Below are positions 15,447 through 23,371 of a stretch of DNA of 59,898 nt, in pieces. The notes under the pieces were generated by a model. The model saw only the letters and a program-made list of their open reading frames with translations, ran no database searches and was not told the origin of the DNA. Both the position numbers and the translations under genes were made by a program. Position 1 is the first letter of the stretch. Each line of letters begins with the position of its first letter. Source of the DNA: Thalassobacterium sedimentorum (GTDB lineage: Bacteria; Verrucomicrobiota; Verrucomicrobiia; Opitutales; Coraliomargaritaceae); contig NZ_JARXIC010000026.1 in NCBI RefSeq assembly GCF_031127905.1, forward strand, positions 1-59,898, in the 5' to 3' direction.

Positions 15447-18182
15447 ATGAATGCTCCAATACAAATAGTGCTGATCGAAGATAGTGAGGATGATTACATC
15501 CTCGCGAAGGAAGCTTTATCGGATGGTTTGAATGAGGGCGCTTATGTTTTACAATGGTTCGATCAAACGCCGAATGTGAGCGAGTTCTTAAAGCAGTACG
15601 ATCCGGATGTAATTCTCATCGATTATAGTTTGGGTGAAATAAATGGGGTTGAGTTTGCCAGTCAAATTCGTGAGCGAGATGCCTGTGTGAGTCTAATTCT
15701 TCTGACAGGTCTCTCAGATCAAGTGTTTCGTGAGATTGATCAACAGGTGGAAGGTGTGGGGATTTCAGATTTTTTGACGAAAAAAGAAGTGAATGGGGCG
15801 ACGCTCGCCCGTTCCGTACGCTATGCATACGAAAATGCGATCCAGCGACGTCAATTACAAGAGCAGGCTGCCACAATTGAGGATATTTTACAACGCACCG
15901 AGATGGTGATGTGGAGCGAATCGCATTTTAGTGAAGGTGCTTGTGAATGTTATTTTTCGGATTCGATTCAGCGATTGACGGGCTATTCGAAAAAAGAATT
16001 CATGAGTCGGCGTATGCGGCTGCTGGATCTGGTCGTTGAGTCGGATCGCGAACGGGTACGGCAGGCTTATGAGCAAGCGGTCGACGGTGAAATTAAGCTG
16101 AAGTATCGTATTCAGTGTGGTGATAATAGAAAGCGTTGGGTTGAAGAAACGCGTGAAACACTAGGCAGTCCACATGATGGCAATGGTCTTAATGTCGTAG
16201 GTTGCCTGCGAGATATCACACGTGAGGTCGAGTCGGAATCAATGCAGCACCTGATGGCCAAATCATTGGACCAATCCTCTGACGCCATTTTAATCACTGA
16301 AGCTAATTTAGAACGTCCGGGACCGAAAATTCTTTATGTAAATAAGGCCATTTGCCGTATGTCAGGTTATACTGCCAGCGAATTGTTGGGGGAAACTCCG
16401 CGCATTTTTCAGGGGCCTAAGACTGACCGTCGCGTGTTGGATAAATTACGCATGAAATTGGCGGTGAATGAGGCCTTCCAGGGGATGACGACGAACTACC
16501 GTAAAGACGGGAGCGAGTATATTGTTTCATGGCGTATCTCGCCTGTAATGGATCAGGCCGGGAAGGTAACCCATTACGTGTCTACTCAGACTGATGTGAC
16601 TCAGGAAATTCGCCAGCGGGAACGATTGAATGAGCAGGAAAATTTTCTGCGGGAGATTGGCTCTATGGCGAAGGTTGGTGGATGGCGTTATTTAAAGTCA
16701 TCGAGGTTAGTTTATTGGACTGACCCTATCTACGAAATTCATGCGATGCCCCATGGAAGCAGTCTTACGATTGATGAAATGCTATCGCTGTACTCGAAAC
16801 AGGATCAGAAAAAGCTTAAGTGTGCTTGGGATCAATGCATGGAAACGGGCACTCCTTATGGTCTGACTTTGGAGGTTCGTGATCGTCGAGGACAGGTCAA
16901 GTGGTGTCGCACCGAGGGCGCTCCAATTTGGTCGAATGGTGAGATCACAGGAGTCTGGGGAGTCTATCAGGATGTGACCGAAACGAGACTGCATTCCGTT
17001 GAATTAGAGCAGGCTCTGAAAGCTGCCAATTATGCAAACGAATCCAAGAATCAGTTCCTCATGATGATGAGCCATGAATTGCGCACTCCTCTGAATCCGA
17101 TTATGGGGTTTGCTGAGTTGATGTTATCCGATACCACGAATGCAGAGCATTGTGCCTACCTGAAACAAATACAGTTTTCTGCTTCTCACTTAGTTAAACT
17201 GATCAGTGAAATTTTAGACATTGCCAGTATCGAGTCAGGGCGAATGAAATTGGACTCTCAAGCGCTATCGGTTTCCGCGACGGTAAATGAAGTGATTGAG
17301 ATGTTTCATCCGCAAGCGCTGGAAAAAGGGCTGACATTGAGGTATATAAATCAGGCTGATGCCTCGTCGGGGATACCGTTGATCTGTATGGGAGATGCTA
17401 GTAAAATACGGCAAATTTTAATCAACTTATTAAATAATGCGATTAAATTTACCGAGCAGGGGGAGGTCTGTGTCGAGTTGTTGCCGCCTATTTTCAATGG
17501 TGATAAGGTAGGTTTTACTCTGAAAGTAGTTGATTCCGGCATCGGCATCTCCTCCGAACAGATGGGGCACATTTTTAATTGCTTTTACCAGGTTGATCAG
17601 GGAGCTGCGCGCAAATATGATGGGAGGGGCATTGGTCTTAATTTATGTCGAGAGCTTGCCGAATTGATGGGCGGGACGATCACTGTCAGCAGCGAGCTGG
17701 GCAAGGGGTCTACTTTTACGTTTAAGCTGAGTTTGCCACGGGTTCTTACTGTTCAGTCTGAAGCCAGTCCTATAGTTCGCCCGCTTGCATCTGTTTCCAA
17801 GCAAGCAAAAGTGTTGGTCGTTGAAGATGATGCAATGAATCGTCTCGTGATTAGTGAGTTACTTCAGTCCATGAATGTAGTGCATGAGCTTGCTACAGAT
17901 GGCTATGAGGCGCTCGATCTGCTGTCGCGTGATACATTTTGTTTAGTCTTGATGGATATACAGATGCCCAAATTGAACGGGATTGAGGCGACGCGTCGGA
18001 TCCGTGCGGCGAGCGATCAGAATTCGAAGGTGCGAATCGTTGCTCTGTCTGCTCATGTTGTTGATGATATAAAAAAAGAGGCGATTGATGCTGGTATGGA
18101 TGATTTTCTGGAAAAGCCTGTCACCTTGTCGAAATTAAAGACTTTTTTTGATCAATCGTTCTTTGAGGAACCTGAGGTATAA
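15447..18182 (+). CDS. Hybrid sensor histidine kinase (REC-PAS-PAS-PAS-HisKA-HATPase-REC)
   Basis: 911 residues from ATG 15447, chosen because the receiver fold begins MNAPIQIVLIEDSEDDY. Domains: receiver (1-125, Asp in VILIDYSLGEING), three PAS/PAC units (about 140-265, 275-400 and 410-520), HisKA with His543 in MMSHELRTPLNPIMGF, HATPase (ending GRGIGLNLCRELAELMGG) and a C-terminal receiver (about 785-905, Asp in LVLMDIQMPKLNG). There is no membrane segment, so it is cytoplasmic. An N-terminal receiver lets it take phosphate from the kinase upstream; 14 bp separate it from the response regulator. Its 3' end overlaps the convergent kinase gene by 31 bp. Confidence 0.92.
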   Translation: MNAPIQIVLIEDSEDDYILAKEALSDGLNEGAYVLQWFDQTPNVSEFLKQYDPDVILIDYSLGEINGVEFASQIRERDACVSLILLTGLSDQVFREIDQQVEGVGISDFLTKKEVNGATLARSVRYAYENAIQRRQLQEQAATIEDILQRTEMVMWSESHFSEGACECYFSDSIQRLTGYSKKEFMSRRMRLLDLVVESDRERVRQAYEQAVDGEIKLKYRIQCGDNRKRWVEETRETLGSPHDGNGLNVVGCLRDITREVESESMQHLMAKSLDQSSDAILITEANLERPGPKILYVNKAICRMSGYTASELLGETPRIFQGPKTDRRVLDKLRMKLAVNEAFQGMTTNYRKDGSEYIVSWRISPVMDQAGKVTHYVSTQTDVTQEIRQRERLNEQENFLREIGSMAKVGGWRYLKSSRLVYWTDPIYEIHAMPHGSSLTIDEMLSLYSKQDQKKLKCAWDQCMETGTPYGLTLEVRDRRGQVKWCRTEGAPIWSNGEITGVWGVYQDVTETRLHSVELEQALKAANYANESKNQFLMMMSHELRTPLNPIMGFAELMLSDTTNAEHCAYLKQIQFSASHLVKLISEILDIASIESGRMKLDSQALSVSATVNEVIEMFHPQALEKGLTLRYINQADASSGIPLICMGDASKIRQILINLLNNAIKFTEQGEVCVELLPPIFNGDKVGFTLKVVDSGIGISSEQMGHIFNCFYQVDQGAARKYDGRGIGLNLCRELAELMGGTITVSSELGKGSTFTFKLSLPRVLTVQSEASPIVRPLASVSKQAKVLVVEDDAMNRLVISELLQSMNVVHELATDGYEALDLLSRDTFCLVLMDIQMPKLNGIEATRRIRAASDQNSKVRIVALSAHVVDDIKKEAIDAGMDDFLEKPVTLSKLKTFFDQSFFEEPEV

Positions 18183-21100
18183 TGGGTAATGGTCTTATCT
18201 ATGATTGACCAAAGGGCATCGGGCTCGACTGGTTTTTGCAGGCCTCCATCCATTCCTGCTGCGATTAAATCGAGTTGATTATTTTGGAAAGCAAGAGCAG
18301 TGACGGCTATGATGGGAGTGGTATTGCCCGTTTTGCGAAGTTTTCGGGTCGTTTCAAATCCGCTCATTCCAGGCATTTTTAGATCCATAAGAATGATGGA
18401 GTAGCGCTTAGAATTACATAGTTCGATCGCGTCTTGCCCAGTCTTAGCATGTGTTACCTGAAAATGTCGTTGTTTTAAACAGGCGATCATCAGTTCGGCA
18501 TTACTTGGTTCATCTTCGACCAAGAGCACCTCTTTTGTTGGATGCACCGCCATCTGAACGGCGTCGGTGTTGCTTGATACTAATTGAGTGCTGTCCTCAA
18601 TCGGGTTTGAAATTACTTTTTTAAGATTTGTTTCTGTTGTGGGTATTTGTTGTAGCGGTGTCGGAATTTGAACATGAAACTCGGTTCCTTGCCGGTAATC
18701 ATTTGCTATCCAGATTCGTCCTCCCATCAGTTCTGTTAGACGTTTGCAAATGGCTAAACCCAGCCCCGCACCTTCATGTGCACGACTATGTGAGCTGTCG
18801 AGTTGTTGGAATTCTTGAAAGACAGTTTCATGTTGTTCTTCCGGAATGCCAGGCCCCTGATCTCTTACGATAATGTGTAGGCAGGCTGGAGTGCTGGGGT
18901 TGTTTTCGATTGTTTGTTGCATTGCTGCTTTAATCTGGATGACGCCGGATTCGGAGAACTTAATGGCATTGCCGACCAGATTGAGGAGGATTTGTCGAGT
19001 CCTGGCTGGATCGATACAGCAGGGTGTATTTAGATCAGAAGTCATTTCAGATTGTAAGATCAAGCCTTTCTCCTGACAGGGTTGTTCAAAGATACTAAAG
19101 ATATCATCCAGAATGTCCTGCAATAAGCTGGGTTTCGTTTCGATCCTTAGTCGACCAGCTTCGATGCGTGATATATTTAAGATGTCTTCGATGAGTTGTA
19201 GTAGATCTTGAGAACGTGATTTGATAATTTCTAGCCATCCCTGCTGGTCTTTGGGCAAGTTTGTTACCTGAAGTAATAGATCAGTAAACCCGAGTATGGG
19301 ATTTAGTGGTGTGCGTAATTCATGACTCATTGTCGCTAGAAAGACATTTTTTGCCTGGCTGGCGGCTTCGGCCGCTTCTTTTGCTTCGATGAGTGCCGCT
19401 TCGTATTTTTTGCGCTCTGTGATGTCGGTTGATACCTGGCTTAAGGCGACGATCTCTCCATCCCGATTTCGAACCAACTGCATCTTGCTAATAAACTGTT
19501 TCAGGGTGCCATCGGCTGTGCATTTAGTGAGTTCTCCCTGCCAGCTTTCGTTTTGTTGTGTCAGAGCTAGGTAGTCTTGTCCTTTTTGATCTGGGTCACT
19601 GTTGGTACTGTATTCCAATATTGAAGAGCCGATGAGTTTGGAGCGCTCATAGCCTAAGGTTTGAATTTCAGCATCATTTACATAAGTAATTGTACCGTTG
19701 AGATCCATGACAGTCACGCAGTCTTGAATTTGTTCCAATACTAATGCCTGTAGTTGTAGTTGCTGTTCATCGCGATATTGTTGGGTTATATCTCTGCCGA
19801 CACCGAGGACTCCTAAGGCGTCTCCGTTGGCGCTTTGATAAGGAGCTTTGAGCATGCTAATTAGGGCTTTGTTTCCGCTTGGATCGCTCATCCACTCTTT
19901 ATTGTGTCGCGGATGTCCTTGGGCTAGCATTCTCCTATCGTTTTCGCGAAAACCATCTGCTAATTCCTTATCAAATAGTTCATAGTCTGTTTGCCCTCGT
20001 ATGACCTCTGGCGTCATGCCGACTATACTGGCAAATTTTGCGTTACAGCCGAGATACTTCCCGTTTAGATCTTTGTAGAAGATCATATCTGGAATGGAGT
20101 TAAAGAGTGATGTGATGAAGCCTAGATTGCGGCGTAGAGCTTCTTCAGACTTTTTGATTTCAGTGATATCTTGGTGAGTGCCATAGATCCATTCAGGCTT
20201 TCCGTCTTTTGTACGCGTGGTGAGTTTTCCGCGATCCATAATCCAGATCCACGATCCGTCTTTGTGCTTCATACGCAGTTCACATGCATAGTAGTCTGTT
20301 TTTCCTTCAAAGTGCTCGTTGATACGTTTGGTAGCGATTTTGAAATCGTCGGGATGGCATAATTCGATCCATGTGTGTACTGTGATAGGAGTTAGCTCTT
20401 CCAGGCTATGACCTGTCATTTCAGCCCAATATTCATTGAGCTTCAGTGCGCCGGTTTCCACATTCCACTCCCAGGTGCCGACATGGGTGCCAGAAAGTAT
20501 GTTGGAGAGTCGCGTCTGTTCGGCGGCCAACACCTCTTGCATCTGACGGCGTTCCGTATTGTCCTGCACGATCGAGAAGAGTACGGGTTCTTCATTCTGT
20601 TGTATGCAAATAAATAGGACTTCGACTGTTCTTTGTTCGCCGTTACGTAAGCGATGCTTGAATTGATAGCTCTTCTTTTCGCCTGTCGTGACCTGTTGCA
20701 GCACGTCCCCAGTGGCAGCAAAGGCACCTCCATCGATTTCTGATAGATTGAGTTGTGAAAGTTCAGATTGGGTATAGCCGTAATAGTCCAGCGCGGCGGG
20801 ATTGGCATCGAGGATGTGTCCGCCTTGAGGGGCGATCAGTAGGATCGGGGTGGCGCTGTTTTTGAATAGGCCTGCAGTTTGACCTTCACTTTCCTTTAGG
20901 TGAATCAGCAGCTTACGCTGTTTTAAATAAATGAATCCAATTACGATGCCGCAGGCTGCGAGCAATACGGCAATGATAAATGCAGTGATGAAGTAGGCCT
21001 TGTATTTGGCATACGTTGAAAGTGGTTTGTCGAGTATGACGGCATCTTGGGGTAATTGTGAGAGGCGTAGCTGATGACGCTGCAGTTCTTTGTAATCGAA

Positions 21101-21337
21101 GTAGTAAACATTGCCGTAGTTTTCGATCAAAGGATTCTTTGGCTGTGGTTTGCCGTTGAGGTAGTCTTCTGCTAACTTTGTTGCTAATTGAGCCATTTGA
21201 TAGTGTGAGACGACTTTGCCTCCGAGAAAGCCGAGTCCGATGCCATGGGAGTAGGGGTAAATAATCGGACGTTGTGTATGTTGCTTGAGCCACAATGTAA
21301 GATCCAGAAAGCTCATCTGGGTGCCATCCTTGTCCAT
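18152..21337 (-). CDS. Hybrid sensor histidine kinase, 5'-truncated by a frameshift
   Basis: 1061 residues from the first ATG available in this frame. Residues 1-105 are the C-terminal half of an ABC-substrate-binding-type sensor domain (PIIYPYSHGIGLGFLGGKV). A transmembrane helix follows (about 112-135), then four PAS/PAC units (150-650), HisKA (ATMSHELRTPLNPILGF), HATPase (GAGLGLAICKRLTELMGG) and a C-terminal receiver (about 935-1050, LMDLKMPGMSGFE). The N-terminal half of the sensor is encoded just upstream in another frame (21478-22038). The reading frame continues open upstream of 21337 to about 21503, coding for PTPSGQAQLKSLLKGLSPE, so a single-base loss separates the halves. Confidence 0.85.
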   Translation of the reverse strand: MDKDGTQMSFLDLTLWLKQHTQRPIIYPYSHGIGLGFLGGKVVSHYQMAQLATKLAEDYLNGKPQPKNPLIENYGNVYYFDYKELQRHQLRLSQLPQDAVILDKPLSTYAKYKAYFITAFIIAVLLAACGIVIGFIYLKQRKLLIHLKESEGQTAGLFKNSATPILLIAPQGGHILDANPAALDYYGYTQSELSQLNLSEIDGGAFAATGDVLQQVTTGEKKSYQFKHRLRNGEQRTVEVLFICIQQNEEPVLFSIVQDNTERRQMQEVLAAEQTRLSNILSGTHVGTWEWNVETGALKLNEYWAEMTGHSLEELTPITVHTWIELCHPDDFKIATKRINEHFEGKTDYYACELRMKHKDGSWIWIMDRGKLTTRTKDGKPEWIYGTHQDITEIKKSEEALRRNLGFITSLFNSIPDMIFYKDLNGKYLGCNAKFASIVGMTPEVIRGQTDYELFDKELADGFRENDRRMLAQGHPRHNKEWMSDPSGNKALISMLKAPYQSANGDALGVLGVGRDITQQYRDEQQLQLQALVLEQIQDCVTVMDLNGTITYVNDAEIQTLGYERSKLIGSSILEYSTNSDPDQKGQDYLALTQQNESWQGELTKCTADGTLKQFISKMQLVRNRDGEIVALSQVSTDITERKKYEAALIEAKEAAEAASQAKNVFLATMSHELRTPLNPILGFTDLLLQVTNLPKDQQGWLEIIKSRSQDLLQLIEDILNISRIEAGRLRIETKPSLLQDILDDIFSIFEQPCQEKGLILQSEMTSDLNTPCCIDPARTRQILLNLVGNAIKFSESGVIQIKAAMQQTIENNPSTPACLHIIVRDQGPGIPEEQHETVFQEFQQLDSSHSRAHEGAGLGLAICKRLTELMGGRIWIANDYRQGTEFHVQIPTPLQQIPTTETNLKKVISNPIEDSTQLVSSNTDAVQMAVHPTKEVLLVEDEPSNAELMIACLKQRHFQVTHAKTGQDAIELCNSKRYSIILMDLKMPGMSGFETTRKLRKTGNTTPIIAVTALAFQNNQLDLIAAGMDGGLQKPVEPDALWSIIDKTITHYTSGSSKND

Positions 21338-21477
21338 ATACGCCGATAGCAGGAGTAGGACGTCGTTTATAGAATGCGCTTGAAGCTCTTGTGCGAGTTC
21401 GTTGAAACTCAGATGGCTTAAGTCTTCAATCTTAAGACGAGTTGTAATCTCGGGTGATAGGCCTTTCAGTAGGGATT

Positions 21478-22038
21478 TTAATTGGGCCTGACCGCTCGGA
21501 GTGGGTCGGTAATCACATGTAATGTGGCTAAACTAGGAAATAGGTCGAATGCAAGTGCCGCATTTTCATGCAGTGAATTTTGCTCGAGAATTCCGGAGAA
21601 TTCGGCACGTCTTGCGGCGGTGTGAGCTAATTGATAATCGTTAATCCCAAAGAAGATTACTGGCACGGTGCCGAGTAATGTATCTTTATACTCCAGTAGA
21701 AATTTTAGAGCATTGTCATCGGATGATAGTATGAGGTCATAGTTCCCATGTGATTCGACTTTGTCGCGGATGCATTCGTATGTGATTGGAAAACGCTCTG
21801 CCACTGGGTGGCGCTTGGTGTCCATGTAGATAACATCGAGTTCGCGCTTGGCTTGATTGAGTAACTGAGTAACCGCCTGAAAGTGGCTCGGCGCTGAAGT
21901 AAACTCTGAATGATACGAGCTGAGGTAGAGAATACGTGTGGTGGGTTCCGCTGCGCACGTGGTTGCTATTGCAAAAAATAGCAAGAGTAGGCTCGTGATT
22001 TTGACTGGTATCGACTGGGGCATGTCGCGCTTTTTCAA
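21478..22038 (-). CDS. N-terminal fragment of the ABC-substrate-binding sensor of the adjacent kinase
   Basis: 186 codons: a signal peptide (about 1-30) and the first lobe of a periplasmic ABC_sub_bind-type domain (RILYLSSYHSEFTSAPSHFQ, NYDLILSSDDNALKFLLEY and TVPVIFFGINDYQL). After HVITDP the frame departs from the family into LRAVRPN and stops. In the kinase frame the same DNA continues with PTPSGQAQLKSLL, the expected family sequence. With one base restored in the GGG run at 21503-21505 the two parts would form one protein of about 1295 residues with a periplasmic sensor. As it stands this piece is an orphan periplasmic fragment. Confidence 0.8.
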   Translation of the reverse strand: MKKRDMPQSIPVKITSLLLLFFAIATTCAAEPTTRILYLSSYHSEFTSAPSHFQAVTQLLNQAKRELDVIYMDTKRHPVAERFPITYECIRDKVESHGNYDLILSSDDNALKFLLEYKDTLLGTVPVIFFGINDYQLAHTAARRAEFSGILEQNSLHENAALAFDLFPSLATLHVITDPLRAVRPN

Positions 22039-22128
22039 GCAGAGAGGAGTTTCTTTGTATTTGAAACGGGCTGAGTAAGCAATCTCATTTTAGCTTGCGG
22101 GAAATGTGGTATGCTCCGTTTATTGAGG

Positions 22129-22180
22129 GGCATTCGAATGCCAAGTCTGCCAAGCATTCAGCGGTCCTAATTATATTAGG
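22129..22180. other. Two perfect palindromes in the spacer after the EamA gene
   Basis: GGCATTCGAATGCC (22129-22142) and CCTAATTATATTAGG (22166-22180, a 6-3-6 palindrome) lie 24 bp apart between the EamA transporter stop and the kinase sensor start. They could be operators for the kinase gene or weak terminator hairpins for the transporter. Neither is followed by a T run on the minus strand. Confidence 0.35.
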
Positions 22181-22233
22181 AGCCACGCTTGGCACTCTGT
22201 GCGCAATGGATAGGAGTGTCGATTGCCCGTTTA

Positions 22234-23112
22234 TTAATTCGTCGGAAGATTTTTGTCCCTACAATTCCGCTTATGAGTCATGGACCAGGCGACGCCGCTG
22301 ATCATCAAGGTTGAGGCGATGGCTAGGCGGAGTGTGAATTGTTCGTCGATGTATACAATACCTCCCAGTGTGGCGAGTAAGGGGACTAGCAGCTGAGCGA
22401 TTGCAGCCTGAGTGGTTGTTAGTTTGGGAAGCGCTGTATACCATAGGACATAGCCTAAGCCAGAGGTTAGGCCTCCAGATAGGAGCGCAAGTGCGATTCC
22501 TTGGGGGATTAGCTGTGTGTGAGCGAAGGCGCAGACACTGCTTGCCAGCGCAAATGGTGCAGCTCTTAGGAAATTGCCCGAGGTGGTTAAGATGGGAGAC
22601 GAGCGTCCCCTTCCCGCGATGGAGTAGGCGCCCCATGCGATACCACTGATCAGCATCAGGAGTGCGCCGAGTGGATCTGGCGCGGAGACCCCAGGGGAGA
22701 CTAAGTAAACGATCCCTGCGATGGCGACCGCGAAGGCAGTCCATTGACTGCGATGCATACGTTCACCTTGGCGATGCGCGGCCAGCAGCATGGTGATTTG
22801 GACCGCTCCGAACAGTATTAAGGCACCCGTGCCAGAGCTTAGGGAGCGATAGGCCATCGAAAATGCGGCGGCGTAGGCATAGAGCGCAAATCCTGAGCGC
22901 CAAGAGCCCTGCGCCCAACCAGTGCCCGCGCCTGGGATTATCCAGATCGAGAGCGGAACTAATACCATGACAGCTCCGAGGAGTCGCAGCGAAGTAAAGG
23001 AGTAGGGGTCAATGGCAGCTCCTTCCAACGCTAGCCGGCACAATACAGAATTACCGGCGAACGCGATGAGCGTCAGCGCTGTTAAGCAGAGGACCTTGAT
23101 CTGTGGGAACAT
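22234..23112 (-). CDS. EamA-family (drug/metabolite superfamily) transporter
   Basis: 292 residues with about ten hydrophobic helices in two homologous EamA halves. The first half starts FAGNSVLCRLALEGAAIDPYSFTSLRLLGAVMVL, the second GALLMLISGIAWGAYSIAGRG, with ALLSGGLTSGLGYVLWYTALPKL and AQLLVPLLATLGGIVYIDEQFT as further hallmarks. Such inner-membrane proteins export amino acids or related metabolites, but the substrate cannot be read from sequence. It stands alone: about 260 bp of repeat-like spacer separates it from gcvP upstream. Confidence 0.88.
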   Translation of the reverse strand: MFPQIKVLCLTALTLIAFAGNSVLCRLALEGAAIDPYSFTSLRLLGAVMVLVPLSIWIIPGAGTGWAQGSWRSGFALYAYAAAFSMAYRSLSSGTGALILFGAVQITMLLAAHRQGERMHRSQWTAFAVAIAGIVYLVSPGVSAPDPLGALLMLISGIAWGAYSIAGRGRSSPILTTSGNFLRAAPFALASSVCAFAHTQLIPQGIALALLSGGLTSGLGYVLWYTALPKLTTTQAAIAQLLVPLLATLGGIVYIDEQFTLRLAIASTLMISGVAWSMTHKRNCRDKNLPTN

Positions 23113-23371
23113 GTGCTTGGGAGCCGCGCCGCAGGTGCTTATTCCTGCGAAGGTGGTAGGGAGTGCTATAAGTAGAGAGTGGAGAGTCGCTCGCTAAGAG
23201 TGAGCGCTGCAGCGCTTGGCTGCGGTCACACTTATGCACGGCACCCTTGGTGCCATGACTCTTTGCTGGAAGCTCGATGAGTTTTCATCCTTATCAGCCT
23301 CGCGTCGGACTGGATTCACGCTAATTCACGTAAATTAACGGTTCCACTCCAGCGTCTGCCAGCTGAGTGCT
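23113..23371. repeat. Spacer with palindromes and a 10-bp tandem repeat, 3' of gcvP
   Basis: The 259 bases hold two perfect dyads, AGCGCTGCAGCGCT (23203-23216) and GGCACC-CTT-GGTGCC (23240-23254), and three copies of a 10-bp unit ATTCACGnnA beginning at 23314, 23324 and 23334 (the last degenerate, ATTAACGG). The GGCACC hairpin may help end gcvP transcription. The tandem unit looks like a genomic repeat rather than a coding remnant. Confidence 0.45.

Larger units (their letters stand above)
18152..22038 (-). pseudogene. Frameshifted periplasmic-sensor hybrid histidine kinase (whole locus)
   Basis: This entry joins the two preceding pieces as the ancestral gene: signal peptide, two-lobed ABC_sub_bind sensor, transmembrane helix, four PAS units, HisKA, HATPase and receiver. 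The break is a -1 shift near 21503-21507. It may be a true recent mutation, a programmed shift or a sequencing error; kinase motifs downstream are all intact, which argues for a recent event or an error. Confidence 0.65.

Noticed and set aside
22095-22301. Small + strand gene of 68 codons
   Set aside because: It overlaps the end of the EamA gene and the palindromes; no recognisable motif.
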